Of a DNA stretch of 43,088 bases, positions 5,894 through 13,347 are shown one piece after another. Position 1 is the stretch's first letter. Each line of letters begins with the position of its first letter. Under the pieces are notes generated by a model, which saw only the letters and a program-made list of their open reading frames with translations, was not told the origin of the DNA and made no database searches. Source of the stretch: Elusimicrobiota bacterium (GTDB taxonomy: Bacteria; Elusimicrobiota; Elusimicrobia; Elusimicrobiales; UBA9959). Position numbers and translations under genes: made by a program. The stretch covers positions 1-43,088 of the forward strand of contig JACQYT010000057.1 in the NCBI GenBank assembly GCA_016208085.1, in the 5' to 3' direction.

Positions 5894-7321
5894 ATGATAA
5901 AACTCCATAATGTCAACCCAAAGCTCTTGGAAGCGCATTACGCGGTCAGGGGGAAGATCGTCATCCGGGCGCAGGAACTGGAAGCGCAGGGCAAAAAGAT
6001 AATTTACTGCAATATCGGCAATCCGCAGGCGCTCAAGCAAAAACCGCTGACGTTCGTGCGCCAGATGCTTTGCCTGCTTGAGTATCCCGCTCTGCTGGGC
6101 CTGCCGGAGGCGGCGGAACTCTTTCCCGCCGACGTCATCGCGCGGGCGAAAATGATCCTTGAAAAAAATCCGAGCGGTACGGGGGCGTACACCCAGAGCG
6201 CGGGCATTCCGTTCATACGCAAAGCGATAGCCGATTTCATCAGGGAACGCGACGGCATTCCAGCGAACGCCGACAGGATCGCGTTGACCGGCGGCGCAAG
6301 CCGCGCCGTTCAGTCGGCGCTGACCATGCTGACAAACAGCCCGAATGACGGGTACATGGTCCCTATCCCGCAGTATCCGCTATACAGCGCGACCATCGCG
6401 CTGTACGGCGCGAAACAGGTCAATTATTACCTAGACGAAGAGAACAACTGGCAGCTTAACGAGCGTGAGCTGGCTAAAAGCATAGAGGCGGCCAAAAAGA
6501 ACGGCGTCAATCCGGTAGCCATCGTAGTGATAAACCCGGGCAATCCCACGGGCGCCGTGCTTTCCGGGGAAAACATAGAAATGATCGTCCGTTTCGCGAA
6601 AAAGCACGCTCTGTCCATCCTGGCCGACGAGGTCTACCAGGAGAACGTCTACGGCGGGAGGCAGTTTCATTCGTTCGCAAAGGCGCTGCACGAGCTCGGC
6701 GAGAAGGACGTCACACTGTTCAGCTTCCATTCGGTTTCAAAGGGCTTTCTCGGCGAATGCGGCCACCGGGGCGGCTACCTTGAAGCGAGGAACATGCCCG
6801 ATGACGTTTACGCGGAGCTGATCAAGCTGCAGTCCATAGGCCTATGCTCCAACGTCGTCGGCCAGCTTGTCACCTATCTGATGGTGTCGTCGCCAAAGAA
6901 AGGCGACGCGAGTTACGAGTTTTACGTAAAAGAACGCGACGCCATCCTGCGCAGCCTGAAGGAAAAAGCGGAACTGCTCGGGCGGGGCCTGAACGAAATT
7001 AAGGGCATGAGCGTGGATATCCCGCAGGGCGCGATGTACGCCTTCGTGAAGTTTGAACTCCCGCACCCCAAAGGCGTAGACCCAGGGAAGATGACGGCCC
7101 AAGCGAGGATAAAGTATGAGGCGGCGAGGGACAGCGAGTATTGCCTGAGGCTGCTGGAGGAGACCGGGATCTGCGTCGTGCCGGGCTCGGGGTTCGGGCA
7201 GAAGCCGGGAACGCTTCATTTCCGCACGACTTTTCTGCCGCCGAAAGATGAGATCAAAGCGCTCGTGGAAAAGATGAAGAAATTCCACGCCGCCTACGCG
7301 GAGAAGCTCAAGGACTCCTGA
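5894..7321 (+). CDS. Alanine aminotransferase, eukaryotic GPT/ALT type
   Basis: A 475-residue PLP-dependent class I/II aminotransferase. Its closest recognisable relatives are the animal and plant alanine aminotransferases, not the usual bacterial AlaT. Matching blocks are VNPKLLEAHYAVRGKIVIRA, NIGNPQAL, PIPQYPLYSATIALYGA, VVINPGNPTGAVLSGENIE, LADEVYQENVY, SFHSVSKGFLGECGHRGGY (with the PLP lysine in SVSKG) and LLEETGICVVPGSGFGQ. It should interconvert alanine and 2-oxoglutarate with pyruvate and glutamate in the cytosol. The last 253 bp exist again at 8764-9016. A leaderless-type promoter precedes it. Confidence 0.92.
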   Translation: MIKLHNVNPKLLEAHYAVRGKIVIRAQELEAQGKKIIYCNIGNPQALKQKPLTFVRQMLCLLEYPALLGLPEAAELFPADVIARAKMILEKNPSGTGAYTQSAGIPFIRKAIADFIRERDGIPANADRIALTGGASRAVQSALTMLTNSPNDGYMVPIPQYPLYSATIALYGAKQVNYYLDEENNWQLNERELAKSIEAAKKNGVNPVAIVVINPGNPTGAVLSGENIEMIVRFAKKHALSILADEVYQENVYGGRQFHSFAKALHELGEKDVTLFSFHSVSKGFLGECGHRGGYLEARNMPDDVYAELIKLQSIGLCSNVVGQLVTYLMVSSPKKGDASYEFYVKERDAILRSLKEKAELLGRGLNEIKGMSVDIPQGAMYAFVKFELPHPKGVDPGKMTAQARIKYEAARDSEYCLRLLEETGICVVPGSGFGQKPGTLHFRTTFLPPKDEIKALVEKMKKFHAAYAEKLKDS

Positions 7322-7416
7322 AATTGCGGGTTGCGCCGGGGTCCGGGTCCGCTGGGCCGCGGGAAAATCTAAAAGCCCGCGTTCCGGCATGCCCGCCGGC
7401 CCAGCCCTGAAGATTA

Positions 7417-7445
7417 TTGCATAATGGATATTTTTTTGGTATAGT
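7417..7445 (+). promoter_or_regulatory. Promoter of the DUF4143 ATPase gene
   Basis: TTGCAT (7417-7422), a 17-bp spacer and TATAGT (7440-7445). The ATG at 7455 is ten bases after the -10 box, leaving a leader of only a few bases and no ribosome-binding site. Confidence 0.6.
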
Positions 7446-7454
7446 GTTTCCATA

Positions 7455-8630
7455 ATGAGACTCAAAATGGAAGTGATCGGTAGATGTTTAACGGCTCCCG
7501 ACAGGAGTTTTTTTCTGTTCGGTCCCAGAGGCACGGGGAAATCCACCTGGACACGGGCCGCTTATAAAGAAGCCTTGTATATTGACCTCCTCGCTCCCGA
7601 AGTCTTTCGCGCTTATTCCGCCAGGCCGGAGCGGCTGCGGCATACGGTTGAAGGTAATTCCGGCAGGACGGCGATTATCGTTGACGAGGTTCAGAAAGTT
7701 CCCGCGCTCCTTCCGGTCATCCATTCGCTTATAGAGGAGAAGCGCGAAGTAACCTTTATCCTGACAGGCTCAAGCGCTAGGAAACTTAAGCGAACCGGGG
7801 CGGATCTTCTTGCCGGACGCGCGGTTGTCCGGGCTATGCATCCCTTCATGGCGGCTGAGCTTTCCTCCCGGTTTGATTTTGCGCGCGCTCTCAAATATGG
7901 ACTTCTGCCGGTGGCCTGGCAGTCCAATGACCCGGCGGATGTTCTGCGGGCGTATGTGGCGCTTTATCTGCGGGAGGAAGTCCAGATGGAAGGGCTGGTA
8001 AGAAATGTCGGAAATTTCTCCCGCTTTCTGGAGGCGATTAGTTTCTCCCACGGCGGAGTTCTGAATCTTTGCAATGTTGCGCGCGAATGCGAGGTTGAGC
8101 GCAAGGTCGTGGAAGGATACACCTGCATTCTGGAAGACCTGCTGCTGGCGTTTCGTCTGCCTGTTTTCACCAAGCGGGCAAAACGCGCTGTTTCTGTTCA
8201 TCCCAAATTTTATATCTTTGACGCCGGGGTTTTTAGGTCTTTGCGTCCGCTTGGCCCGCTGGATCGTCCGCAGGAGATTGACGGGCTGGCGCTGGAGGGC
8301 CTTGTTGCCCAGCATCTGAAAGCGTGGAATGATTACGGCGGCGGCCGGCACAAAATCTTTTTCTGGCGCACCCGTTCCGGAGTTGAGGTGGATTTTGTGG
8401 TTTACGGGCCTGAAAATTTTTCAGCAGTGGAAGTCAAGAACAGCGACCGCGTGCGCGACGAGGATTTAAGGGGTTTAAGGGCGTTTCTTGACGACTATCC
8501 CGAGGCAAAAGCGCTTTTGTTGTACCGTGGCCGCGAGCGGCTTAAGCGGCACGGCATCCTTTGCCTGCCGGTAGAAGAATTTTTAAAAAGTCTCGTTCCC
8601 GGGGAATTATTGACCTTTAAAGGTCAATAA
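7455..8630 (+). CDS. AAA ATPase with DUF4143 (first of three)
   Basis: A 391-residue protein of the AAA_14/DUF4143 family. Walker A is GPRGTGKST (residues about 23-31) and Walker B is AIIVDEVQ (about 73-80). A sensor-like LTGSSARKLKR follows, then a winged-helix region and a C-terminal DUF4143 domain with the nuclease-like pattern GVEVDF...AVEVKNSD, resembling PD-(D/E)XK. The biochemical role of the family is not established; copies are often numerous and mobile. It lies between the intact aminotransferase gene and a second copy of that gene's 3' end, so it was probably inserted with or by a duplication. Confidence 0.85.
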   Translation: MRLKMEVIGRCLTAPDRSFFLFGPRGTGKSTWTRAAYKEALYIDLLAPEVFRAYSARPERLRHTVEGNSGRTAIIVDEVQKVPALLPVIHSLIEEKREVTFILTGSSARKLKRTGADLLAGRAVVRAMHPFMAAELSSRFDFARALKYGLLPVAWQSNDPADVLRAYVALYLREEVQMEGLVRNVGNFSRFLEAISFSHGGVLNLCNVARECEVERKVVEGYTCILEDLLLAFRLPVFTKRAKRAVSVHPKFYIFDAGVFRSLRPLGPLDRPQEIDGLALEGLVAQHLKAWNDYGGGRHKIFFWRTRSGVEVDFVVYGPENFSAVEVKNSDRVRDEDLRGLRAFLDDYPEAKALLLYRGRERLKRHGILCLPVEEFLKSLVPGELLTFKGQ

Positions 8631-8763
8631 GCCGGCGCTGAATTTTCCGGGTCCGCGGGTACGTAGAGTAAAACACTGGCGCAGTTCTTATTTGAGCCAT
8701 TTCTTTTTTCGCGCCCGCCGCTTTTTCCTTGTTTTCATCCTTACGTTATAATAATCTATACCG

Positions 8764-9016
8764 CAAAGGCGTAGACCCAGGGAAGATGACGGCCCAAGCG
8801 AGGATAAAGTATGAGGCGGCGAGGGACAACGAGTATTGCCTGAGGCTGCTGGAGGAGACCGGCATCTGTGTGGTGCCCGGCTCGGGGTTCGGGCAGAAGC
8901 CGGGAACGCTTCATTTCCGCACGACTTTCCTGCCGCCAAAAGATGAGATCAAAGCGCTCGTGGAAAAAATGAAAAAATTCCACGCCGCCTACGCGGAAAA
9001 GTTCAAAGATTCGTAA
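8764..9016 (+). pseudogene. Duplicated 3' end of the alanine aminotransferase gene
   Basis: This stretch matches 7069-7321 over 253 bp with no gaps and 15 mismatches by my count. The first 64 or so bases are identical. Of the 15, one swaps TGA for TAA, only two change an amino acid (Ser to Asn, Leu to Phe), and the rest are synonymous. It encodes the last 83 residues of the enzyme. Two ATGs lie just upstream or inside, but the piece lacks the PLP site and cannot be active. The substitution pattern shows the copy diverged while part of a selected, full-length gene, not after truncation. Confidence 0.9.
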
Positions 9017-9076
9017 CTATTCAGCAATAGACGAAGTAATAACTTGCGGAATTGGCGGCTTTGTAATATTTTAGAG

Positions 9077-9106
9077 TTGACCGGCGGGCGGTCAATTAGA
9101 TAGGAT
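9077..9106 (+). promoter_or_regulatory. Promoter with overlapping palindromic operator
   Basis: TTGACC (9077-9082), an 18-bp spacer and TAGGAT (9101-9106). The -35 box is the left arm of a perfect palindrome, TTGACC-GGCGGGC-GGTCAA (9077-9095), a typical repressor-site arrangement. The leader is about 35 nt and holds a strong AAGGAGGAG site before the ATG at 9148. Confidence 0.65.
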
Positions 9107-9147
9107 ATTACACAGTGAAATTATCTTACAGTGTTCAAGGAGGAGTA

Positions 9148-9702
9148 ATGAAATTAGCGCGGCAATTGGTGGCGGTGTTGTGTCTGGTCGGATTGGCGTT
9201 CGCGGCCGTCCAGTCGGCGCGGGCGGCGGATTATCCGTTGAGAGCCGCCACAGTTATGCCTAACTTCAGCGGCATAGGCCTCGGCGCCCGTAATTGGGAA
9301 ACCGAGCAGCTGGGCTGGGATGTCCAATTTCAGCCTTCGTGGGAATTTAACGACTTCATATATTCCGCTTCCGCGCTGTGGGCCCCGATAGAGCCGGATA
9401 CGAAGAAATGGTATTTCGGCGCCGGCATCGGCGGTTTCAGTTATGACGAGTCCTTCAGTCTTTATGGGACTTCTACAGACTTGAAATACAGCGGACTAAC
9501 GTTTAAACTGTTCGCTGGCTGTGAGTGGCTGAAGGGCATCAAGAAAAATCACGGCCTGTCGGTGGAAGGCGGCTTGCAATTCGGCAGCGCCACCATGGAT
9601 GGCACAATGAAAACAGCATCCGGCACTTACGCCTACAAGTCTGAATTTACAATGCCTATAATCTATCTGGGCGGCACATACGCGTTCTATTATAATAAAT
9701 AA
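9148..9702 (+). CDS. Outer-membrane beta-barrel-like protein
   Basis: The ATG at 9148 has AAGGAGGAG directly upstream; an earlier in-frame start at 9115 has none. The 184-residue product begins with a signal peptide (KLARQLVAVLCLVGLAFAAVQSARA). The mature part has repeated amphipathic strands (WDVQFQPSWEFNDFIYSASA, YFGAGIGGFSYD, GLTFKLFAGCEWL, LSVEGGLQFGSA) and ends in a strand, IIYLGGTYAFYY, as small OmpA/OmpW-like barrels do. No specific family recognised. Its own regulated promoter suggests conditional expression. Confidence 0.75.
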   Translation: MKLARQLVAVLCLVGLAFAAVQSARAADYPLRAATVMPNFSGIGLGARNWETEQLGWDVQFQPSWEFNDFIYSASALWAPIEPDTKKWYFGAGIGGFSYDESFSLYGTSTDLKYSGLTFKLFAGCEWLKGIKKNHGLSVEGGLQFGSATMDGTMKTASGTYAYKSEFTMPIIYLGGTYAFYYNK

Positions 9703-9794
9703 CCGTTCCTTAAAACCGGCAATTGCCGGGCGGTTGGCGCTGTAAGCGGGGCAGCGTGGCGCCTACGGTTCAGACAATGCGGAATTTGCTTGGA

Positions 9795-9842
9795 AAATCC
9801 CCCTTCATCCCCCTTTAGCAAAGGGGGAAAAGAGGGGGATTT
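9795..9842. repeat. AAATCCCCC inverted repeat
   Basis: A 48-bp imperfect palindrome, AAATCCCCC...TCCCCCTTT-AGC-AAAGGGGGA...GGGGGATTT, lies in the gap after the barrel gene. Smaller relatives occur at 1177-1195 and 37325-37345. Such dispersed hairpins are common in bacterial intergenic DNA; a role as terminator or mRNA stabiliser is possible. Confidence 0.7.
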
Positions 9843-9903
9843 GGAACTGCTGTCTGAATCACAGTCATAAGTTATTCTGCGAAGGCTCTTTAGAGGTATT
9901 TCC

Positions 9904-10536
9904 ATGAAAATGTGCCGTCTCTATATACTCGCGATCTGCGCCGCTTTGGCGTGCGCCTGCATGCCCAAGAAGCCGCAGGCTATCTTTCTCAGTCCCGATT
10001 TCACGGAGCCGATGAAGGTGGCCGTTCTGCCGTTTGAAAATGAAACCACCGACCTTGACGCGGGCGGGCTCTATCGCGAACTGTTCGCCACCGCGCTCCT
10101 GGAGAAAGGCTATAAAGTCATCCCTACGGCCGAGGTGGACGAGAAATTGCGGGAGATGGGCATAACCGACGGCGGGCAGCTCGGCGCCTTTAAGAACGCG
10201 GATCTCCAGAAAAAACTGGATGCCGAAGCGCTGATATTCGGCAATCTGAAAGAAGCGAAATATCTTACGGTTGGTATAAAGAAGCAGAAAAAAGCCACGG
10301 GTTACGCGGCGCTGTACCGCAAAGACGCAAAGCTCTGGGAAGATGAAAAATCCTATTCAAAATCGGAGTATTCGCTTAACCCTGTCAGCGCCATTCAGAA
10401 GCAGTTGGCCGGAAAACTGGCCGAAACGGCCCTGGGCAAATATTCCGGACATCCGTTATACCAGTTTATCGAGCAGGCAGTGTATCTGGTTCAGGAAACG
10501 ATGCCCGGCACGCGGGTGGAAAAAAGCGGCTGGTAA
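9904..10536 (+). CDS. GNA1162-family (DUF799) lipoprotein
   Basis: A 210-residue protein with a lipoprotein signal (MKMCRLYILAICAALAC). It then shows the GNA1162/DUF799 pattern: MKVAVLPFENETTDLDAGGLYRELFATALLEKGYKVIPTAEVDEKLREMGITDGGQL, and later LDAEALIFGNLKEA. The fold is related to the CsgG/TolB-N type, and family members sit at the inner face of the outer membrane. An AGAGGT ribosome site precedes the ATG. CsgG-like architecture recurs at 21011-22114. Confidence 0.85.
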   Translation: MKMCRLYILAICAALACACMPKKPQAIFLSPDFTEPMKVAVLPFENETTDLDAGGLYRELFATALLEKGYKVIPTAEVDEKLREMGITDGGQLGAFKNADLQKKLDAEALIFGNLKEAKYLTVGIKKQKKATGYAALYRKDAKLWEDEKSYSKSEYSLNPVSAIQKQLAGKLAETALGKYSGHPLYQFIEQAVYLVQETMPGTRVEKSGW

Positions 10537-10537
10537 T

Positions 10538-10564
10538 CCGAAAATCGGCCTGGCCGATTTTCGG
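10538..10564. repeat. Perfect 13-bp palindrome
   Basis: CCGAAAATCGGCC and GGCCGATTTTCGG flank a single T, directly after the GNA1162-like gene. There is no T-run; it could form a hairpin that protects the mRNA end. Confidence 0.6.
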
Positions 10565-10670
10565 GTGTTCGTTCGCCTGTCGGCCAATTTTGGGCCGGCA
10601 GGTAGTGCCGGCGAATGTCTGTAAAAATTGGCGCCGCCGGTCAGGAAAGAGCCTGAAAAAGATTAATTCC

Positions 10671-10717
10671 AACTAAAAAAAGCACCCGCCAGTTCTCGGC
10701 GGGCGTTTTTTTTAGTT
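10671..10717. terminator. Bidirectional rho-independent terminator
   Basis: AACTAAAAAAAGC-CCCGCC on the left pairs with GGCGGG-CGTTTTTTTTAGTT on the right. It has a T-run on each strand and sits between two convergent genes. Confidence 0.92.
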
Positions 10718-10722
10718 CAGCC

Positions 10723-11571
10723 TTAGGTCTTTCCGCCGGAGGGCGGACCCGCCGGGCTGTTTGGCGGGCAGCCTTTAGCCTTCACGACCGCCAGCAGGCG
10801 CAGGCTTTCCAGTTCAAAGTCATCCATTGAGTCGTAGGGCAGCGGGGAGAGCGGCTTGTTTTCAAGGATCGCCCATAAGCCGGCGTTTTTAAGGGCCTTC
10901 GGGGCGAAAGCCGCCAGCTTTGCCGCCATAAGCCTGAAATTCAGCTGGCTTGAATAGGTCCTCTCTGCGGCCAGGTGCGAAAAATCGAAATTGTCGGAGC
11001 AGAACCTTAACCGCCCGCCCCCGTCCAGTATAAGGTCCATATAGAAAGAGGTTTCGGAACTTTTCACTTCTTTTCTGACCTCTTTGCTTTTGCCCAACCC
11101 TATGGGCAAGCCGGTCACCGCCATGATGCCCAGCCTGACGGCTTTTTCCTGGATCGAGGGGCCTTCGGTCGTATGCGTCGTCCTGAGCGTTTCCGTTTTA
11201 AGGGGCGCGGCTGAAAGGACGCGTATGTTCTCTTTAGGCATGGTGTCGCTTTGACCGTTCGCTTCGCTGTAAACGAGCTTATCCGGTTCCAGGCCAAGCT
11301 TCGTTATCCGCAACGGGAGTTCCAGTTCCGGCCGGGCCGCCGTCGGAATTTTTACAGCTTCAATGCCGTAGAACCCGCATATTTCGAGCAATTTGAGCGC
11401 TTTTTCCCCGCTTAAGTCCTCGCCCAGAAAACCCCAAGAATGCCTGGCGCCTTGAGCCGCTTCCTCCCTGCTCAGGCCGAGGAATTTGGATATTATCTGC
11501 GTGACCAGCAGAAAATCAGGAAGCCTTTCTTCCGCGGCAAATACCAAAAATGTTTCCGGAGTTTCCGCCAT
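10723..11571 (-). CDS. Conserved-looking protein of unknown function
   Basis: A 282-residue soluble protein with no signal peptide. The N-terminal part (about residues 8-75, FLVFAAEERLPDFLLVTQIISKFLGLSREEA and later LKLLEICGFYGIEAVKIP) looks like a compact alpha/beta domain. A middle segment (GLGKSKEVRKEVKSSETSFYMDLIL) precedes a domain with FCSDNFDFSHL. I do not recognise a family. On its strand a -10-like TACAAT ends seven bases before the ATG, with no ribosome site, so it may be leaderless. One copy of the AT-rich palindrome lies over its promoter region. Confidence 0.65.
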   Translation of the reverse strand: MAETPETFLVFAAEERLPDFLLVTQIISKFLGLSREEAAQGARHSWGFLGEDLSGEKALKLLEICGFYGIEAVKIPTAARPELELPLRITKLGLEPDKLVYSEANGQSDTMPKENIRVLSAAPLKTETLRTTHTTEGPSIQEKAVRLGIMAVTGLPIGLGKSKEVRKEVKSSETSFYMDLILDGGGRLRFCSDNFDFSHLAAERTYSSQLNFRLMAAKLAAFAPKALKNAGLWAILENKPLSPLPYDSMDDFELESLRLLAVVKAKGCPPNSPAGPPSGGKT

Positions 11572-11588
11572 GCTGGATATTGTAACAT

Positions 11589-11643
11589 AAAAATTTTTGC
11601 CGCAAAAATTTTTATTATATCCCGTCCGCCTGTGGCGGACGGG
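11589..11643. repeat. AT-rich palindrome plus GC hairpin, copy 1
   Basis: AAAAATTTTTGC-CGCAAAAATTTTT (11589-11613) is followed by ATTATATCCCG and a GC hairpin, CCCGTCCGCC/GGCGGACGGG (11621-11643). The same palindrome and similar flank recur at 22117 and 24769. It lies between divergent genes, next to the promoter of the minus-strand gene. Confidence 0.85.
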
Positions 11644-11701
11644 GTTTGGGAAAAAAAAGTATAATGATTCAGGGTAGTTTGAGCCTGTTCAAGAGGTGAT
11701 T

Positions 11702-13123
11702 ATGCGAAAAAAAATGATATTGTCTCCGGTTCTTATTATCGCTCTGGGCGGCTTTTTGTTCGCGGCCAGGCCGGAGGCCAGTCCCCCCCACGTGGCGGGG
11801 GTGGCGGGCCCCGTTAAGGCGCAGCCCAAGCCGGCCGCAAAAGCCGTGAAGGAACCGGCCGCGCCGCTTAAAATATACGAGATACACAATGTCCTGGCGG
11901 CGCCCTATTCGGGCGTCATTACCCCGGCGGCCGCCGAGTTCATCAACCAGGCCATAGACAAGGCTACCAACGAGCGCTTCGATCTGGCGGTCATACAGCT
12001 GGACACCCCCGGGGGGCTGGACGGCTCCATGCGCGAGATAATCAAAAAGATCCTGGCCTCAAAAGTGCCGGTGGCGGTCTATGTTTATCCGCAGGGCGCG
12101 CGCGCGGCCTCGGCCGGCGTGTTCATCGCGATGGCCTCGCATATCGTGGCCATGTCGCCCGGCACCAATATAGGCGCGGCCCACCCGGTGGTGCTCGGTG
12201 CGCTGCCGTCCATCCTGAAGGAGAAGGAGAAAGAGGGGAAACAAAAAGACCCGCTGGAGGACAAGATCTTAAACGACGCCTCCGCCTACATTAAATCCAT
12301 AACGCAGAAGAGTAAACGCAACGTCGAGTGGGCCATAAAAGCGGTGACCAAAAGCGATTCCATCTCCGCCGAAGAGGCGCTCTCAGCCGGCGTGGCGGAT
12401 ATAATAGCCGCCGATATGAACGGTTTTTTCGCGCAGATAAACGGCCTTGAGCTGGCCGATTTCGGAAAAATAAAAACAACAGCCCCGAGAGTGGAAACCC
12501 TGGCGCAGACCCGCAGGCAGAAATTCCTGGCCGTTATAACCGACCCCAATATCGCCATGATCCTGATGAGCCTCGGCGCGGCGGGCCTGTTCATAGAACT
12601 CTATAATCCGGGCCTTATACTGCCGGGCGTGGTGGGGGCCGTTGCGCTGGTGCTGGGTTTTTATTCGTTCCAGACGCTGTCGGCCAATTTCGCCGGCATC
12701 CTGCTGATACTGCTGGGCTTCGTATTTTTCATCGTGGAAATAAAAGTGCTCAGCTACGGGCTTCTGACCCTGGCCGGGGCGGCGTCGGTAATTCTGGGCG
12801 CGCTGATGCTTTTTAACGCGCCGTCCCTGGGAGGGCTTTCAATATCCATGAATATACTCGGTTCTACTTTGATAACACTGGTAGCCGTTGTGGCGGCGCT
12901 GGCCTGGATAGTCATCAAGGCGCAAATGCGCAAGGTGGTTACGGGCATCGAAAGCCTTGTCCATAAGAAAGGCCTGGCCAAGACCGCGCTGTCGCCCAGG
13001 GGCGCCGTGCTGGTGGAAGGCGAGCTCTGGAACGCGGAAAGCGTGGCCGGCGACCTGAGCGCCGGCACCGAAGTGGTGGTGCAGGCGGTAGACGGCTTCA
13101 GGATAAAGGTCCGCAGGGCGTGA
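11702..13123 (+). CDS. nfeD: NfeD long form: ClpP-class membrane serine protease
   Basis: A 473-residue protein from the ATG at 11702 (AGAGG five bases upstream; a GTG at 11696 is in frame but overlaps that site). Order: signal peptide, Ala/Pro linker, then a ClpP-like protease domain with VIQLDTPGGLDGSMREI. The catalytic serine is in ARAASAGVF (about residue 137) and the likely general-base lysine is in DKILNDA (about 188). Four or so membrane helices follow (IAMILMSLGAAGLFIELY to TLVAVVAALAWIVIKA), then a C-terminal OB-like NfeD domain (GLAKTALSPRGAVLVEGELW). Archaeal relatives cleave stomatin; the role is membrane-protein quality control. Confidence 0.92.
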   Translation: MRKKMILSPVLIIALGGFLFAARPEASPPHVAGVAGPVKAQPKPAAKAVKEPAAPLKIYEIHNVLAAPYSGVITPAAAEFINQAIDKATNERFDLAVIQLDTPGGLDGSMREIIKKILASKVPVAVYVYPQGARAASAGVFIAMASHIVAMSPGTNIGAAHPVVLGALPSILKEKEKEGKQKDPLEDKILNDASAYIKSITQKSKRNVEWAIKAVTKSDSISAEEALSAGVADIIAADMNGFFAQINGLELADFGKIKTTAPRVETLAQTRRQKFLAVITDPNIAMILMSLGAAGLFIELYNPGLILPGVVGAVALVLGFYSFQTLSANFAGILLILLGFVFFIVEIKVLSYGLLTLAGAASVILGALMLFNAPSLGGLSISMNILGSTLITLVAVVAALAWIVIKAQMRKVVTGIESLVHKKGLAKTALSPRGAVLVEGELWNAESVAGDLSAGTEVVVQAVDGFRIKVRRA

Positions 13124-13139
13124 ACCGGAATTTTTGATT

Positions 13140-13168
13140 TTTCATTTAGCTATGTGTCATAATATAAT
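13140..13168 (+). promoter_or_regulatory. Possible clpC promoter
   Basis: TATAAT at 13163-13168 with a weak -35 (TTTCAT, 17-bp spacing) about 180 bp upstream of clpC. A TGTAGCGGT element lies within the resulting leader. Confidence 0.35.
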
Positions 13169-13206
13169 CTTTGCGAAGTCGCTGGCGGGCGCTTTTGGGC
13201 AGTTTT

Positions 13207-13289
13207 GAGTTATGAATTATGAATGTAGCGGTGCGATTACCATCGCACAGATTGTCGCATAGTAATGCGACCGCTACAACTCATAACTC
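13207..13289. repeat. TGTAGCGGT inverted-repeat element, copy 1
   Basis: The core 13224-13278 starts TGTAGCGGTGCGATT and ends AATGCGACCGCTACA. It contains two internal hairpins (GTGCGAT/ATCGCAC and GTCGCAT/ATGCGAC). The outer flanks GAGTTATGA (13207-13215) and TCATAACTC (13281-13289) extend the symmetry. A near-identical copy in the opposite orientation is at 20936-20987. No transposase is present, so it is a MITE- or REP-like element. Confidence 0.85.
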
Positions 13290-13347
13290 ACGTTCTCCTT
13301 GGGCGGACGGGTAACGGATTTTTAACTTTGCCGGCGGAGGAAATATA

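Noticed and set aside
8690..8763. New start making the aminotransferase copy a functional small gene
   Set aside because: The upstream codons have no homology, and the piece lacks the catalytic domain.
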